In this document: positions 18,824-27,103 of the stretch, piece by piece
How the letters are laid out: every line of letters begins with the position of its first letter
How positions within the stretch are numbered: position 1 is the first letter of the stretch
From: Streptomyces leeuwenhoekii
GTDB lineage: Bacteria; Actinomycetota; Actinomycetes; Streptomycetales; Streptomycetaceae
DNA length: 64,000 bases
NCBI RefSeq assembly: GCF_001013905.1
Contig: NZ_LN831790.1
Span: forward strand, 62,001 to 126,000
Reading direction: 5' to 3'
Program-made: the position numbers and the translations under genes
The notes under the pieces: model-generated
The model's database searches: none
Told to the model about the DNA's origin: nothing
The model's input: the letters and a program-made list of their open reading frames with translations, nothing else

Positions 18824-18866
18824 GCTCAGGCCCTGTCCGGCAAGACCGACCGGACAGGGCCTGAGC
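18824..18866 (-). terminator. Perfect 17-bp inverted repeat after tpg
   Basis: Arms 18824-18840 and 18850-18866 are perfectly complementary with a nine-base loop. It lies between the end of tpg (19033) and the DUF4157 gene start (18657), so it probably ends the tap-tpg transcript. Confidence 0.7.
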
Positions 18867-19032
18867 GGCGCCGACCGCACTGGTTCCAGTTCTCCTGGCC
18901 AGGTTCCAACTAGCGTGTCACGGCTCACCCAAGCCGTCGACAACTCCCACTCAAGTCGCCAACTCGCACGCCCACTCGCCAACTGAAGCGCTCAGTCACA
19001 ACGGGGCCCGCAGGTTGTTCGGGGTGCGGCTG

Positions 19033-19590
19033 CTACAGGTCGAACTCGAGGTGCTCGATGTCCGTGAAGCGCACCTCCTCCAGGGAGCCGGCGCGGCGGC
19101 CGCCGTCCTGGAAGTAGACCTCCTTGAGCGCTTCGGCCGCGATCTGCTGGAGCTGCTGGTCGGTGGCGCCGGCCTCCTGCGCGTCGAAGAGGCGGGCGGC
19201 GTACTGCGGAGGCAGGGCGACCGTCAGGTGCCGGATGCGGTCCTGGTCCGTCGACCCGATCGGCGCGGTGTAGCCGAGGCGGGCGCGGGTGTCGATGACG
19301 ATGCCGCCGGTGGTGGCCGCCTTCTGCCGGGCCTTGGCCCGGATCTGCGGCTGCCACCGCTTCTTGACCTCGCGCTCCAGGCGCGCGGCGAGGTCGGGGC
19401 GGGGCTTTTTGATCTGGTTCTTCACGTACCGTTCGACGGTGCGCTGGGAGACCCGCAGCATCTGGGCGACCGCCTTTGTACCTTTGAGCTGCTTGACCAG
19501 GTACCGCATCTGCGCGCCCGCGCTCTTGGGCGCCGGGCGGGTGAACGCCTTCTGCACCGCGGCGTCCAGGCCGTCCCCGAACAGGCTCAT
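19033..19590 (-). CDS. tpg: Telomere terminal protein Tpg
   Basis: A 185-aa protein, the usual size of Streptomyces Tpg, which is covalently attached to the 5' ends of linear replicons and primes end patching. The N-terminal third has a helix-turn-helix (TKAVAQMLRVSQRTVERYVK) followed by basic sequence (KKPRPDLAARLEREVKKRWQ). The middle GIVIDTRARLGYTAPIGSTD and the end SLEEVRFTDIEHLEFDL match my memory of the family. It lies 12 bases after tap, the conserved order for this pair. Its presence implies a linear replicon. Confidence 0.92.
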   Translation of the reverse strand: MSLFGDGLDAAVQKAFTRPAPKSAGAQMRYLVKQLKGTKAVAQMLRVSQRTVERYVKNQIKKPRPDLAARLEREVKKRWQPQIRAKARQKAATTGGIVIDTRARLGYTAPIGSTDQDRIRHLTVALPPQYAARLFDAQEAGATDQQLQQIAAEALKEVYFQDGGRRAGSLEEVRFTDIEHLEFDL

Positions 19591-19602
19591 CGTGGCCTAC
19601 TC

Positions 19603-21834
19603 CTACTCTCCGTTGTCGACGTCGGTGACGGTGCCGTCCTTGATGTACCGGGCGAGGTTGAGTTCCGGGGCGTTGAACCGCTCGCGGACCTCCTCGCCCC
19701 ACAGGACGGTCTGGGTGCCTTCGTGCTTGACCAGGCCGGGGTTGATGCCGAGCTTGAAGCCGCCAGGGAGCGGCTTGCCGTCCCGGTAGGGCAGGAAGTC
19801 CAGCGGGCTCGGCCCATTCGAGGCGTAGACGACGCAGTCGGACAGGATCGCGATGGGGTACTGCCCGGTGAACGCCGCGTGCTTGACGATCTTGCGGTGG
19901 AGGTTGATCCGGGTGCGGGAGATGACCGCCGCGCGGATGTCCGGCCGCCACGTCGGGCGGGACAGGGCCCGCCACGGCTCACCCGGCCGCCACCCCTCGC
20001 CGCGGGGCCGCTCGCGCAGCTTGCCCAGGCCGCCCTTGACCGTCGCCTTGATCGCCGAGACGACGATCGCGAGCTCCGGGTCGCGGTTCTTGTAGCCGTC
20101 CATCGCGGCGAGGAAGTCCGCCGGCGCCATGTCGGCGTGCACGCCGAGGTCGGCCATCGTGGCGAGGTAGGCGTCTCGGAGCCGGTTGTACCAGCCGTCC
20201 AGGTAGCGGCCGTTGTCGTACCGGACCCACGCCTCGGTCGGGTGCACCTCGTAGCCGAGCTCCGCCGCGTAGGCGACGGTGGGCGTCGCGTACCAGGCCG
20301 GGCCGGTCGGGCGCTCGCCCTTCGGTGTGAACGGGCTTGGCAGAAGGCTGCCGTCCAGCTCCACCCATTCCTTGCCGACCTTCACCTTCGACAGGTCGAC
20401 GTGGGAGAGGTCTACCAGCCAGGAGCCGGGCAGCTTCGGGTCGAACACCGGGTTCGTGATGTGCGTCGGGGCGCCGAGGCCGACGGTGAGGCCGTTGGCG
20501 CCGGCGGCGAAGGCCATGTTGACGTCGATGCCGACCAGGTGGCGCAGGGTGCACTCGGCGTCGGTCATCGGGCGTGCCCAGTCGTACGCCTCCTCGAAGA
20601 GCTTCTCGCTGGGGCCGCGGACGTGGAAGCGGGGTAGGTCCTTGAGGACGGGGTGGCCGTCGGGGGCCTCGCAGGGCGCCGGGTCGACCGGGTCCTTGCC
20701 CAGGCTGCCGGGGTTGTGCTCGGAGTGCCGCTTCCCCGACCCGTCCGGCTCGGAGGCCCGGGTCGGCGGGTGCAGGGCGGTCATCAGCTCCAGGCCGGTC
20801 ACGGCCGTGGAGCCGCGCGGTGTCATCACGCGGGAGGCGTACACGCCCAGCACGCGTGCGAGCTCGGCCGGCGGGAGCTGCCCGGCGTGGCCCCAGTGCC
20901 GGGTGTCCAGCGCGTGCCAGGACGGGATGCACAGCTGCACGCAGGCCCGCTCCGCCCCCTGGGCGGGGCGGTAGATCCGCGCCCACGGGCCGAAGCCGCG
21001 CTTGGTCAGCTTCCACTCCGCACGCGCGAGCTGCTTGATGACCTTGTGGCCCTCGGGCAGGCGCCCGGCGAGCCGCTCCTCCTCCGTGAGGGCGACCGGG
21101 AGGCCGTAGCGTTCCAGGGCGGCTTCGGTGAGCACGAGCAGCGGGTCGGCGTCCTTGCCGGGGCCGGACAGTTTCGGCTGGCCGAGCTTTCCCTCGGTGA
21201 GCGTCCACTCCACCAGTGCCGGAATGGACTTGGCGGGCACCTCCAGGACCAGGCCGCCGGTGCAGTACGCCAGGACCTGCCCGTCCGCGTCGACGTCGAT
21301 GACCGCGAGGGGACCGTTGGCGAAGCGCGGGTCGGTACCGCCCGCCGGGGTGCCGGCGGGGGCGGCCTTCTTCGCGCCCGGGCGGCGTGACGCCGACGTG
21401 CTCCTGGTGGTACGGGCCGGGCGCGGAGCGGCTGCCGGGGCGGGACGGGACGGGGTGTTCTCGGCAGTAGTCATGGCCGCAGCCTCGGACGTCTGTCCTG
21501 CGGACGAAGTTCGCGCTTCGGGCGCCGGAGCTGCCGGGCTGGTGCATGTCTCGGGCACCGCCGTGTCCTCGCTCGGGGCGGCGGTGTTGGCCGGGGCGGG
21601 GTAGAGCTTCGCGAGCCCGTCGAGGAGGCGGGCGTACGCGTCGCGCTCCGGTGGCCGCGGCTCGGTCTTGCCGGACTCCCAGCCGCTGACCGTGGCCCGG
21701 CGCACCTTCAGCGCGGCGGCCACCTCCTCCACGGTCAGGCCGTGGGCCCTGCGCAGGCGCTTGCGCTCTTCGGGCGGCGGGAGCGGGGCGCGGGACGCGA
21801 GCAGCGCATCGACGGCGTCGAACAACTCGGACAT
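19603..21834 (-). CDS. tap: Telomere-associated protein Tap
   Basis: A 743-aa protein that in Streptomyces binds the telomeric 3' overhang and recruits Tpg. The ATG at 21834 (MSELFDAVDALL) has a perfect AGGAGG six bases upstream. Residues about 20-60 form an XRE-type helix-turn-helix (LTVEEVAAALKVRRATVSGW). An Ala/Pro-rich linker follows to about residue 150, then the long conserved Tap body (FANGPLAVIDVDADGQVLAY, HALDTRHWGHAGQLPPAELA, LRHLVGIDVNMAFAAGANGL). Length and tap-tpg order match characterised pairs. It is intact. Confidence 0.92.
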   Translation of the reverse strand: MSELFDAVDALLASRAPLPPPEERKRLRRAHGLTVEEVAAALKVRRATVSGWESGKTEPRPPERDAYARLLDGLAKLYPAPANTAAPSEDTAVPETCTSPAAPAPEARTSSAGQTSEAAAMTTAENTPSRPAPAAAPRPARTTRSTSASRRPGAKKAAPAGTPAGGTDPRFANGPLAVIDVDADGQVLAYCTGGLVLEVPAKSIPALVEWTLTEGKLGQPKLSGPGKDADPLLVLTEAALERYGLPVALTEEERLAGRLPEGHKVIKQLARAEWKLTKRGFGPWARIYRPAQGAERACVQLCIPSWHALDTRHWGHAGQLPPAELARVLGVYASRVMTPRGSTAVTGLELMTALHPPTRASEPDGSGKRHSEHNPGSLGKDPVDPAPCEAPDGHPVLKDLPRFHVRGPSEKLFEEAYDWARPMTDAECTLRHLVGIDVNMAFAAGANGLTVGLGAPTHITNPVFDPKLPGSWLVDLSHVDLSKVKVGKEWVELDGSLLPSPFTPKGERPTGPAWYATPTVAYAAELGYEVHPTEAWVRYDNGRYLDGWYNRLRDAYLATMADLGVHADMAPADFLAAMDGYKNRDPELAIVVSAIKATVKGGLGKLRERPRGEGWRPGEPWRALSRPTWRPDIRAAVISRTRINLHRKIVKHAAFTGQYPIAILSDCVVYASNGPSPLDFLPYRDGKPLPGGFKLGINPGLVKHEGTQTVLWGEEVRERFNAPELNLARYIKDGTVTDVDNGE

Positions 21835-21855
21835 GGAGAACCTCCTGATCGACAA

Positions 21856-21995
21856 CCTATCCCATGGACCGCACTGTTCGCGTACACATTGCGTACGAAA
21901 CGCGTTCTTTCAGCGTGCGTCTGCTATGTTGACCTTGAAATGCGAACAGCTCTGCTCGGTCCCGACCGCGTGAGCTCGAACGGCATGGAGGACTG
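21856..21995. promoter_or_regulatory. tap upstream region with repeated GCGTAC
   Basis: The region upstream of tap contains two direct copies of GCGTAC at 21880-21885 and 21891-21896, one helical turn apart. A minus-strand TAGGTT lies at 21854-21859. The repeats could be an operator for the helix-turn-helix of Tap itself or another regulator; this is inference. Confidence 0.35.
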
Positions 21996-23100
21996 GTGCG
22001 GGAGAGCGGCAGTCTGGAGGCGCTGCCTGAGTCGGAGAACCGCCAGGTGCTGGAGCAGGTGATCATTCCGGCGGCCACGAGGGGAGCTGTGCGCCAGTCC
22101 CGCCCGGCGCCGTGGTTGTCGCCGGGCAACCGGGCGCAGGGAAGACCGAGATCGCCGATCTCGTTCAGGTGGCTCTGGCCCGCCGGGGCGGCGCCGTGCG
22201 GGTCTGCCGCGACCTGTACAAGGCGGCGCACCGGCGCTACCGCCGACTCCTGGCAGCCGACGTGCGGACCGCCGGGGTCGCAGTCCGCCCGGACACGGGC
22301 CGCTGGCAGGCCGCGATCGAGGATCACGTCCGCGTGCACGGGTACGACGCCGTGATCGAGTCCGCGCTCGCCGACATCGAGGAGTTCCGTGCGTCCTCGG
22401 CCGCGTACCGGGAGGCCGGCGCCCGCCTGGAGGGGCGGTGGCGACGGCGGAGGCACTGAGTCAGCTCGGGATCCTGGACGTCGGCGACGACTTCAAGGCC
22501 CAGCACCCCGACTACTTCCAGCTGCTGCGCGACGATCCCCGCAGCACCGGGGCGGCGATCCGCGCCGACTACCGCACCTGGTTCGCCCAAGCCGAGCAGC
22601 ACGTCCGTGTGTGGAGGAGCTCTTCGCCAGTGCGCTGCCGTACGCGAAGCTGACAGCCGTCTCGTCACGGCGCTGCGCTACGCCCGCGCGCTGAAGCGCG
22701 GCGGCACCGGCCGGTTCACCAGCCGCTCCGGGCACGACGCCCGCTACCGTGCGCTCGCCGAACGTCGTCGCCGTCGCCGTCGCCGAGAGCCACCCGCAGA
22801 TCGCGGCCATCACGGTGATCCGCCGAGATGGGCAGGCCCTGCTGCGCCACGAGGCCGGCGGCGCCGGGCGGGCGTGATGGGCACTCGCCGCGGAACGCTC
22901 CCGGCCGTACACCGAGCAGGAGGCGGCCGCGTTCCTCCGTCTCCACCAGGCGCTGCGCCTCGCGCTTCCGCGGCACCGGAACGAGCTGGACCAGATTGCC
23001 GCGCTCACGCGACCGCTCATGCCCGTGCGGATGCAGCCGGCCCGCATTGACCAGCCGCACCCGCACCTGTGGCCGCTGCCGGTCCCGTTCCGGGCCCCGG
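21996..23100 (+). pseudogene. Decayed zeta-toxin family gene
   Basis: Pieces of one zeta-toxin (UDP-N-acetylglucosamine kinase-like) protein are spread over several frames. They are ESENRQVLEQVIIPAATRGA near 22035, the Walker A segment VVVAGQPGAGKTEIADLV at 22112-22165, RVHGYDAVIESALADIEEF near 22335, VAESHPQIAAITVIRRDGQ near 22790, and YTEQEAAAFLRLHQALRLAL near 22912. At least three frameshifts separate them, so no full protein can be made. Order and content match streptomycete zeta toxins. Confidence 0.7.
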
Positions 23101-23367
23101 GGTGCGGCTCGTTGAACGCCTTCAGCCGGGCCGCGCAGACGGCGGCGATCCGCTCGGCCTCCTCCGGGTCGGTGGTCGCCAGATGTGCCTGGTCGGCGAG
23201 CACTGCCTGACGGCCGGCCCTCAGCTCCTCGATCCGCTCCTCGTCGGGCACCGGTGCGCGGCGCTCGGTGATGAGCTGGGCGTTGTGCCAGTTCACCACT
23301 TCCTGGCAACGTCCTCCGCCGCGTGCTCCTTGCCGCCTTCCAGGCCGGAGAAGTCGGGGTCGGACAT
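23098..23367 (-). pseudogene. Broken small gene facing the zeta remnant
   Basis: An ATG at 23367 with GAGGTGG upstream encodes MSDPDFSGLEGGKEHAAEDV, then the frame shifts to VVNWHNAQLITERRAPVPDE and a helical stretch ending near LKAFNEPHPGARN. Its 3' end overlaps the tail of the zeta-toxin remnant on the opposite strand. It may be a linked accessory gene; I do not recognise the family. Confidence 0.4.
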
Positions 23368-23653
23368 GGGCTACCACCTCACCATGTTGATCTCGCTGGG
23401 AAGCGGCCTTGTATCCCTGACCGATGGTGGCAGGCCGGAAGAGAAGGTCCGCGGGCGGCCGGATGAGGAGCAGCCGATCACCGCCGCCCGGGCGAAGGCG
23501 GAGGAAAGCGGTGGTGGCCTGGGCGGACGAGTGCGGGCTACGCTCGGACACGGCTCCGCACGGCCGTCCCTGGCGCCGAAGGGGGGACTTCGGTGGTGCG
23601 GATGAACGGTGGGCGGCTGCGCGAGAACGTCGTGTCCGCGATCGCTTCGCGCC

Positions 23654-24235
23654 TCATACGCCGACCCGTGACATCAGGTCGTCCAAGGAGGGAATCCGCT
23701 CGGCCACCGGGTCCTCGGTGAAGTCACCGACCCATCCGTCGTCCTCCTCGAAGAAGCGGATGGCGCAGAAGTGCGGCACCTCTCCCATGTCGTACCAGTG
23801 CTTGGTTCCGGCCGGCACCGACAGAAGGTCTCCCGCCTCGCACACGACGGCGTACACGCGATTCTCCAGGTGCAGGTAGAAGCAGCCGCGTCCCTCGACG
23901 AAGAACCGCACCTCATCCTCACTGTGCCGGTGCTCGCTCAGGAACTTCCGTCGCGCGGCGGCGGCCTGAGCCGCCCAATCCGGGTCGTCGGTGCGGGGCT
24001 GCATCCGTGCCACGTCCACCAGCCGGAACCCGCGCTGCGCACAGAGCCGGTCGACCTGGTCCCGGTACAGGGCCAGGACCGTGTCCTGGTCCGCCGCCGC
24101 GGGAAGGAGGTGATCGGTGGGCCAGCGCCGGAACTCCACTCCGTGTGCAGCGAGTTCCGTTCCGATCCGTGCCGGGTCGGTGGTGCGCAGGAGCGTCTCC
24201 CGACCGCTGTCGGTCATGATCTGCAGGACTGTCAT
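23654..24235 (-). CDS. mtnD: Acireductone dioxygenase
   Basis: A 193-aa cupin that oxidises acireductone to 4-methylthio-2-oxobutanoate and formate, the fifth step of methionine salvage. The metal ligands are visible as EHRHSEDEVRFFVEGRG (His, His, Glu) and GTKHWYDMG (His), and the N-terminus has the family's FRRWPTDH-type start. The ATG at 24235 is preceded by GAGGAG. It follows mtnA-apt by 43 bases on the same strand and completes a pathway whose other enzymes lie on the plus strand at 29837-33252. Confidence 0.95.
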   Translation of the reverse strand: MTVLQIMTDSGRETLLRTTDPARIGTELAAHGVEFRRWPTDHLLPAAADQDTVLALYRDQVDRLCAQRGFRLVDVARMQPRTDDPDWAAQAAAARRKFLSEHRHSEDEVRFFVEGRGCFYLHLENRVYAVVCEAGDLLSVPAGTKHWYDMGEVPHFCAIRFFEEDDGWVGDFTEDPVAERIPSLDDLMSRVGV

Positions 24236-24278
24236 GGGCGAAGTCTCCTCGTGGTGTCACCTGCCGGTCTGCGGGCGG

Positions 24279-25895
24279 TCAGGCGTTCGATGGGGCGGGG
24301 AGCTGGACGGTGGCGGGGTGTGGGACGCCCACCAGGCTCGCTGCGAAGAGTTCGTGTCCGCGCAGGCGTGCGCGGCCGCCCAGCTCTGCCAGCTCGGTGA
24401 TCACCGCGAGGCCGCAGACTTCCGCCCCGCAGGCCTCGACCAGACGGATTGCGGCGTCCAGTGTTCCGCCGGTGGCGAGGACGTCGTCCACGACGAGTAC
24501 GCGCGCCCCCGGTGGTACGGCGTCCTCCTGCACCTCGAGCGAGTCGGATCCGTACTCGAGGCCGTAGTCCACCGAGAGGACGGCACCGGGCAGTTTCCCG
24601 GGCTTGCGGCCGAGCACCAGCGCGGTCCCCAGCCGCTGTGCGACGATTGCGCCGAGCGGGAATCCCCGGGCCTCCAGTGCGAGGACGAGGTCACAGCGTC
24701 CTCGGAACCGGTCCTGCACGCCTGTGGCGATGTCGCCGAGCAGCGTGTGGTCCCGGTAGACCTCTCCCAGGTCCTGGAAGGCCACCCCGGCCCTGGGGAA
24801 GTCCGGTATCTCGCGGCACCGTTCGAGCACGCGCCGGGACAGGACCGCGGGGTCGGACCTGCCCGCGGAGTACTCGTGCGCCACCTCTTGTGAAGGGGTC
24901 GGCCGCCCTCCTGGCATGACCGCCCGCTCGGTGACCACGGCGGTGACCAGGCTGTGCGGTGTGATGTCGAAGGCGGGGTTGAACACCGGGGTGCCCGCCG
25001 GGGCGACCGGCCGGCCCGCGTAGTGGGTGACCTCGTCGGCGGGGCGTTCCTCGATGGCGATGTCCCGGCCGGTGGCGGTCGAGGGATCCAGCGTCGATTC
25101 GGGGGCCACGACCACGAACGGGACGCCGGCCCTCGCCGCCGCAGCGGCGAGGGAGTAGGTACCGACCTTGTTGGCGACGTCCCCGTTGCCGGCTATCCGG
25201 TCGGCGCCGACCAGCACACAGTCCACCATCGCGTTGTCGAGAGCGGCGGGGCCCGCGGAGTCGACGCAGAGGCGGTGCGGGATGTCGGCCTCGGCCAGTT
25301 CCCACGTGGTCAGACGAGCGCCTTGGAGCAGCGGGCGGGTCTCGTCGACCAGCACTTCCTCGATCAGTCCTTCTGCGGACAGCGCGCGGACGGCGCCCAG
25401 CGCCGTCCCCCATGCCGTCGTGGCCAGGCGCCCGGTGTTGCAGTGGGTGAGCACCCGCAACGGCCGCTGCGGGCAGAGGAGTTTCACCAGATCTGCAGCG
25501 CGGCGGGCCGCCGTCCGGTTGATCTCCTCGTCCTCCCGCAGCATGGCCTCGGCCTCGAAGAGGACGGATTGGGGGCCGTCCGCGAGCCTGGACAGAGCTC
25601 GGCCGACTCCTCGGGCGAGGTTGACGGCGGTGGGCCGGGCCGCCGCGATGCGCGCCGCGTCCGCGTGCACGGAGGCCGCGTCGACGACTCCGTCGCTGGT
25701 GTGCCGTATGGCCGACATGGCGACGCCCAGGGCGCCGGCGACTCCGATGGCGGGGGCTCCGCGTATGGCAAGGCTGGTGATGGCGTCGATCAGACCGTCG
25801 ACGGTGGTGAGTCGCAGCGGCCGGTACGCGTGGGGAAGGGCGCGCTGGTCGACGGTGACGATGGTGTCGTCTTCCCAGGCCACGGAACGCTCCAT
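24279..25895 (-). CDS. mtnA: Methylthioribose-1-phosphate isomerase fused to adenine phosphoribosyltransferase
   Basis: A 538-aa fusion. Residues 1 to about 335 are MtnA, which isomerises methylthioribose-1-phosphate to methylthioribulose-1-phosphate. Visible motifs are RGAPAIG (45-51), THCNTGRLAT with catalytic Cys152, VLVGADRIAGNGDVANKVGT with Asp232, and NPAFDITP (306-313). After a linker (about 336-350), residues 351-538 are adenine phosphoribosyltransferase: REIPDFPRAGVAFQDL, LEARGFPLGAIVAQ, and the PRPP loop VLVVDDVLATGGT (466-478). The ATG at 25895 has AGGAG eight bases upstream; no stop or frameshift separates the halves. It would process both products of MTA phosphorolysis, sugar phosphate and adenine. 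Separate proteins are the norm. Confidence 0.93.
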   Translation of the reverse strand: MERSVAWEDDTIVTVDQRALPHAYRPLRLTTVDGLIDAITSLAIRGAPAIGVAGALGVAMSAIRHTSDGVVDAASVHADAARIAAARPTAVNLARGVGRALSRLADGPQSVLFEAEAMLREDEEINRTAARRAADLVKLLCPQRPLRVLTHCNTGRLATTAWGTALGAVRALSAEGLIEEVLVDETRPLLQGARLTTWELAEADIPHRLCVDSAGPAALDNAMVDCVLVGADRIAGNGDVANKVGTYSLAAAAARAGVPFVVVAPESTLDPSTATGRDIAIEERPADEVTHYAGRPVAPAGTPVFNPAFDITPHSLVTAVVTERAVMPGGRPTPSQEVAHEYSAGRSDPAVLSRRVLERCREIPDFPRAGVAFQDLGEVYRDHTLLGDIATGVQDRFRGRCDLVLALEARGFPLGAIVAQRLGTALVLGRKPGKLPGAVLSVDYGLEYGSDSLEVQEDAVPPGARVLVVDDVLATGGTLDAAIRLVEACGAEVCGLAVITELAELGGRARLRGHELFAASLVGVPHPATVQLPAPSNA

Positions 25896-25992
25896 GACTT
25901 CGTCTCCTGAAATAGGCATCAAATGCGGCTGCCCGCGGACCCCGGTCCGCTCCGCCGGTCATCACCGCGTGTTTTAGACAGGATGAGTCGCA

Positions 25993-26021
25993 ACCTTAAG
26001 AAGCCTTTTCCGAGGTGACAA
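25993..26021 (-). promoter_or_regulatory. Sigma70-type promoter for mtnA-apt/mtnD
   Basis: On the minus strand TTGTCA (26016-26021) and TAAGGT (25993-25998) are separated by 17 bases, an almost ideal vegetative promoter. Transcription would start near 25986, about 90 bases before the mtnA ATG. Confidence 0.6.
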
Positions 26022-26607
26022 GAGGGAATGGCAGGATACTTTTTTTCCCGCCATGATCGTTTTACACGGGTGCGGGCCGGGCGCGCTTACCGCCCCGAGC
26101 GCGCGAGACCGCCTCGCCCCTCTCTCACCGGCGGTTTTCCATCTTTCCATACGGAGAGCGGAATCAGGAATACTTTCGCGTAATCGGGTAGCGGGGCCAA
26201 CGGATCCGCGCATCTGCACGTCTCATTTCTTGCCTGGGCTTTTTTCGGTTACAGGATTTGCTTCCGGCCATGATCGGCGCGGGCTGAGATCACTTCCATC
26301 GCTGAGAGTGATCACTGTTGATCGACATTGCCGACCAGTCTGGGATTAAATGTCCTAAATTTTGATTTCGCATTGCGGAAGTTATCGTCCGAACGATCGG
26401 GGTAGCGGCTTCGATCCAGACGTGTCCGGTTCGGCGGTTGTGTGACAGGTGGGGGCTTTGCGTAGCTTGAATGCAACACATTCTTTCCTGCTTCCACAGT
26501 CGAGGCGGTTCCTTCTCTTCCGGGCCTCTCTGCCTCGAATCCCGTGTATTCGCATGCCATTCGACAGTGAGCGCCTCCATCCCTTGCGCAACCTCAAGGA
26601 GTAAGTC
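26022..26607. other. AT-richer divergent intergenic region of the SAM cluster
   Basis: Nearly 600 bases between the divergent mtnA-apt and speD genes, clearly less GC-rich than the genes around it. It should hold the speD promoter and possibly an operator, but I found no convincing -35/-10 pair on the plus strand. I looked for a SAM riboswitch-like set of paired helices and did not see one. Confidence 0.5.
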
Positions 26608-27021
26608 GTGTCCGTAGTCGCAGAATCCGTGGAACGGCAGACCGGTGAATACAAGGATGACGGCTACGGCCTGCGCTACGCGGGAGTGCACGTCATCATC
26701 GACCTGTGGGGAGCCCGGCGCCTCAACGACGAACAGGTTGTCACCCGCGCCATGCGGGAAGCCGTCGAGGCCTGTGGAGCCACCCTGCTGGAGCTCAAGA
26801 TCCACCGTTTCGCCCCCCAGGGCCTTACCGGCGTCGCCATCCTCAGCGAGTCCCACCTGTCCATCCACTGCTGGCCCGAGAACGGCTACGCCGCCATCGA
26901 TGTGTTCACCTGCGGTGACTCCGATCCGCGCCAGGCCATACCGATCCTGCGTGCGGCTTTCGATCCCGAACACGTGCAGGTCACCGAGCACAAGCGCGGC
27001 ATCAACGTCATGGCCGCCTGA
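26608..27021 (+). CDS. speD: S-adenosylmethionine decarboxylase proenzyme
   Basis: A 137-aa pyruvoyl-enzyme precursor that decarboxylates SAM to the aminopropyl donor S-adenosylmethioninamine. The self-cleavage region LSESHLSIH (79-87) supplies Ser82, which becomes the pyruvoyl group; His87 and Cys102 (FTCGD) complete the class 1b processing and catalytic set with the expected 5- and 20-residue spacing. The GTG at 26608 follows AAGGAG. It is the first gene of a ten-gene plus-strand run. No recognisable spermidine synthase is nearby, so the use of its product is open. Confidence 0.95.
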   Translation: MSVVAESVERQTGEYKDDGYGLRYAGVHVIIDLWGARRLNDEQVVTRAMREAVEACGATLLELKIHRFAPQGLTGVAILSESHLSIHCWPENGYAAIDVFTCGDSDPRQAIPILRAAFDPEHVQVTEHKRGINVMAA

Positions 27022-27103
27022 AACAGGCGCCCGGTCGGCCCTTCGGCCGCGCCGCCGCGCGCGCCGCTGCCCACCACCCACCGACGACACCCGGAGGTGT
27101 CCC

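Noticed and set aside
26022-26607. Possible SAM riboswitch upstream of speD
   Set aside because: I looked for the paired helices and conserved core of SAM riboswitch classes and could not see them; the region is AT-richer but unstructured to the eye.
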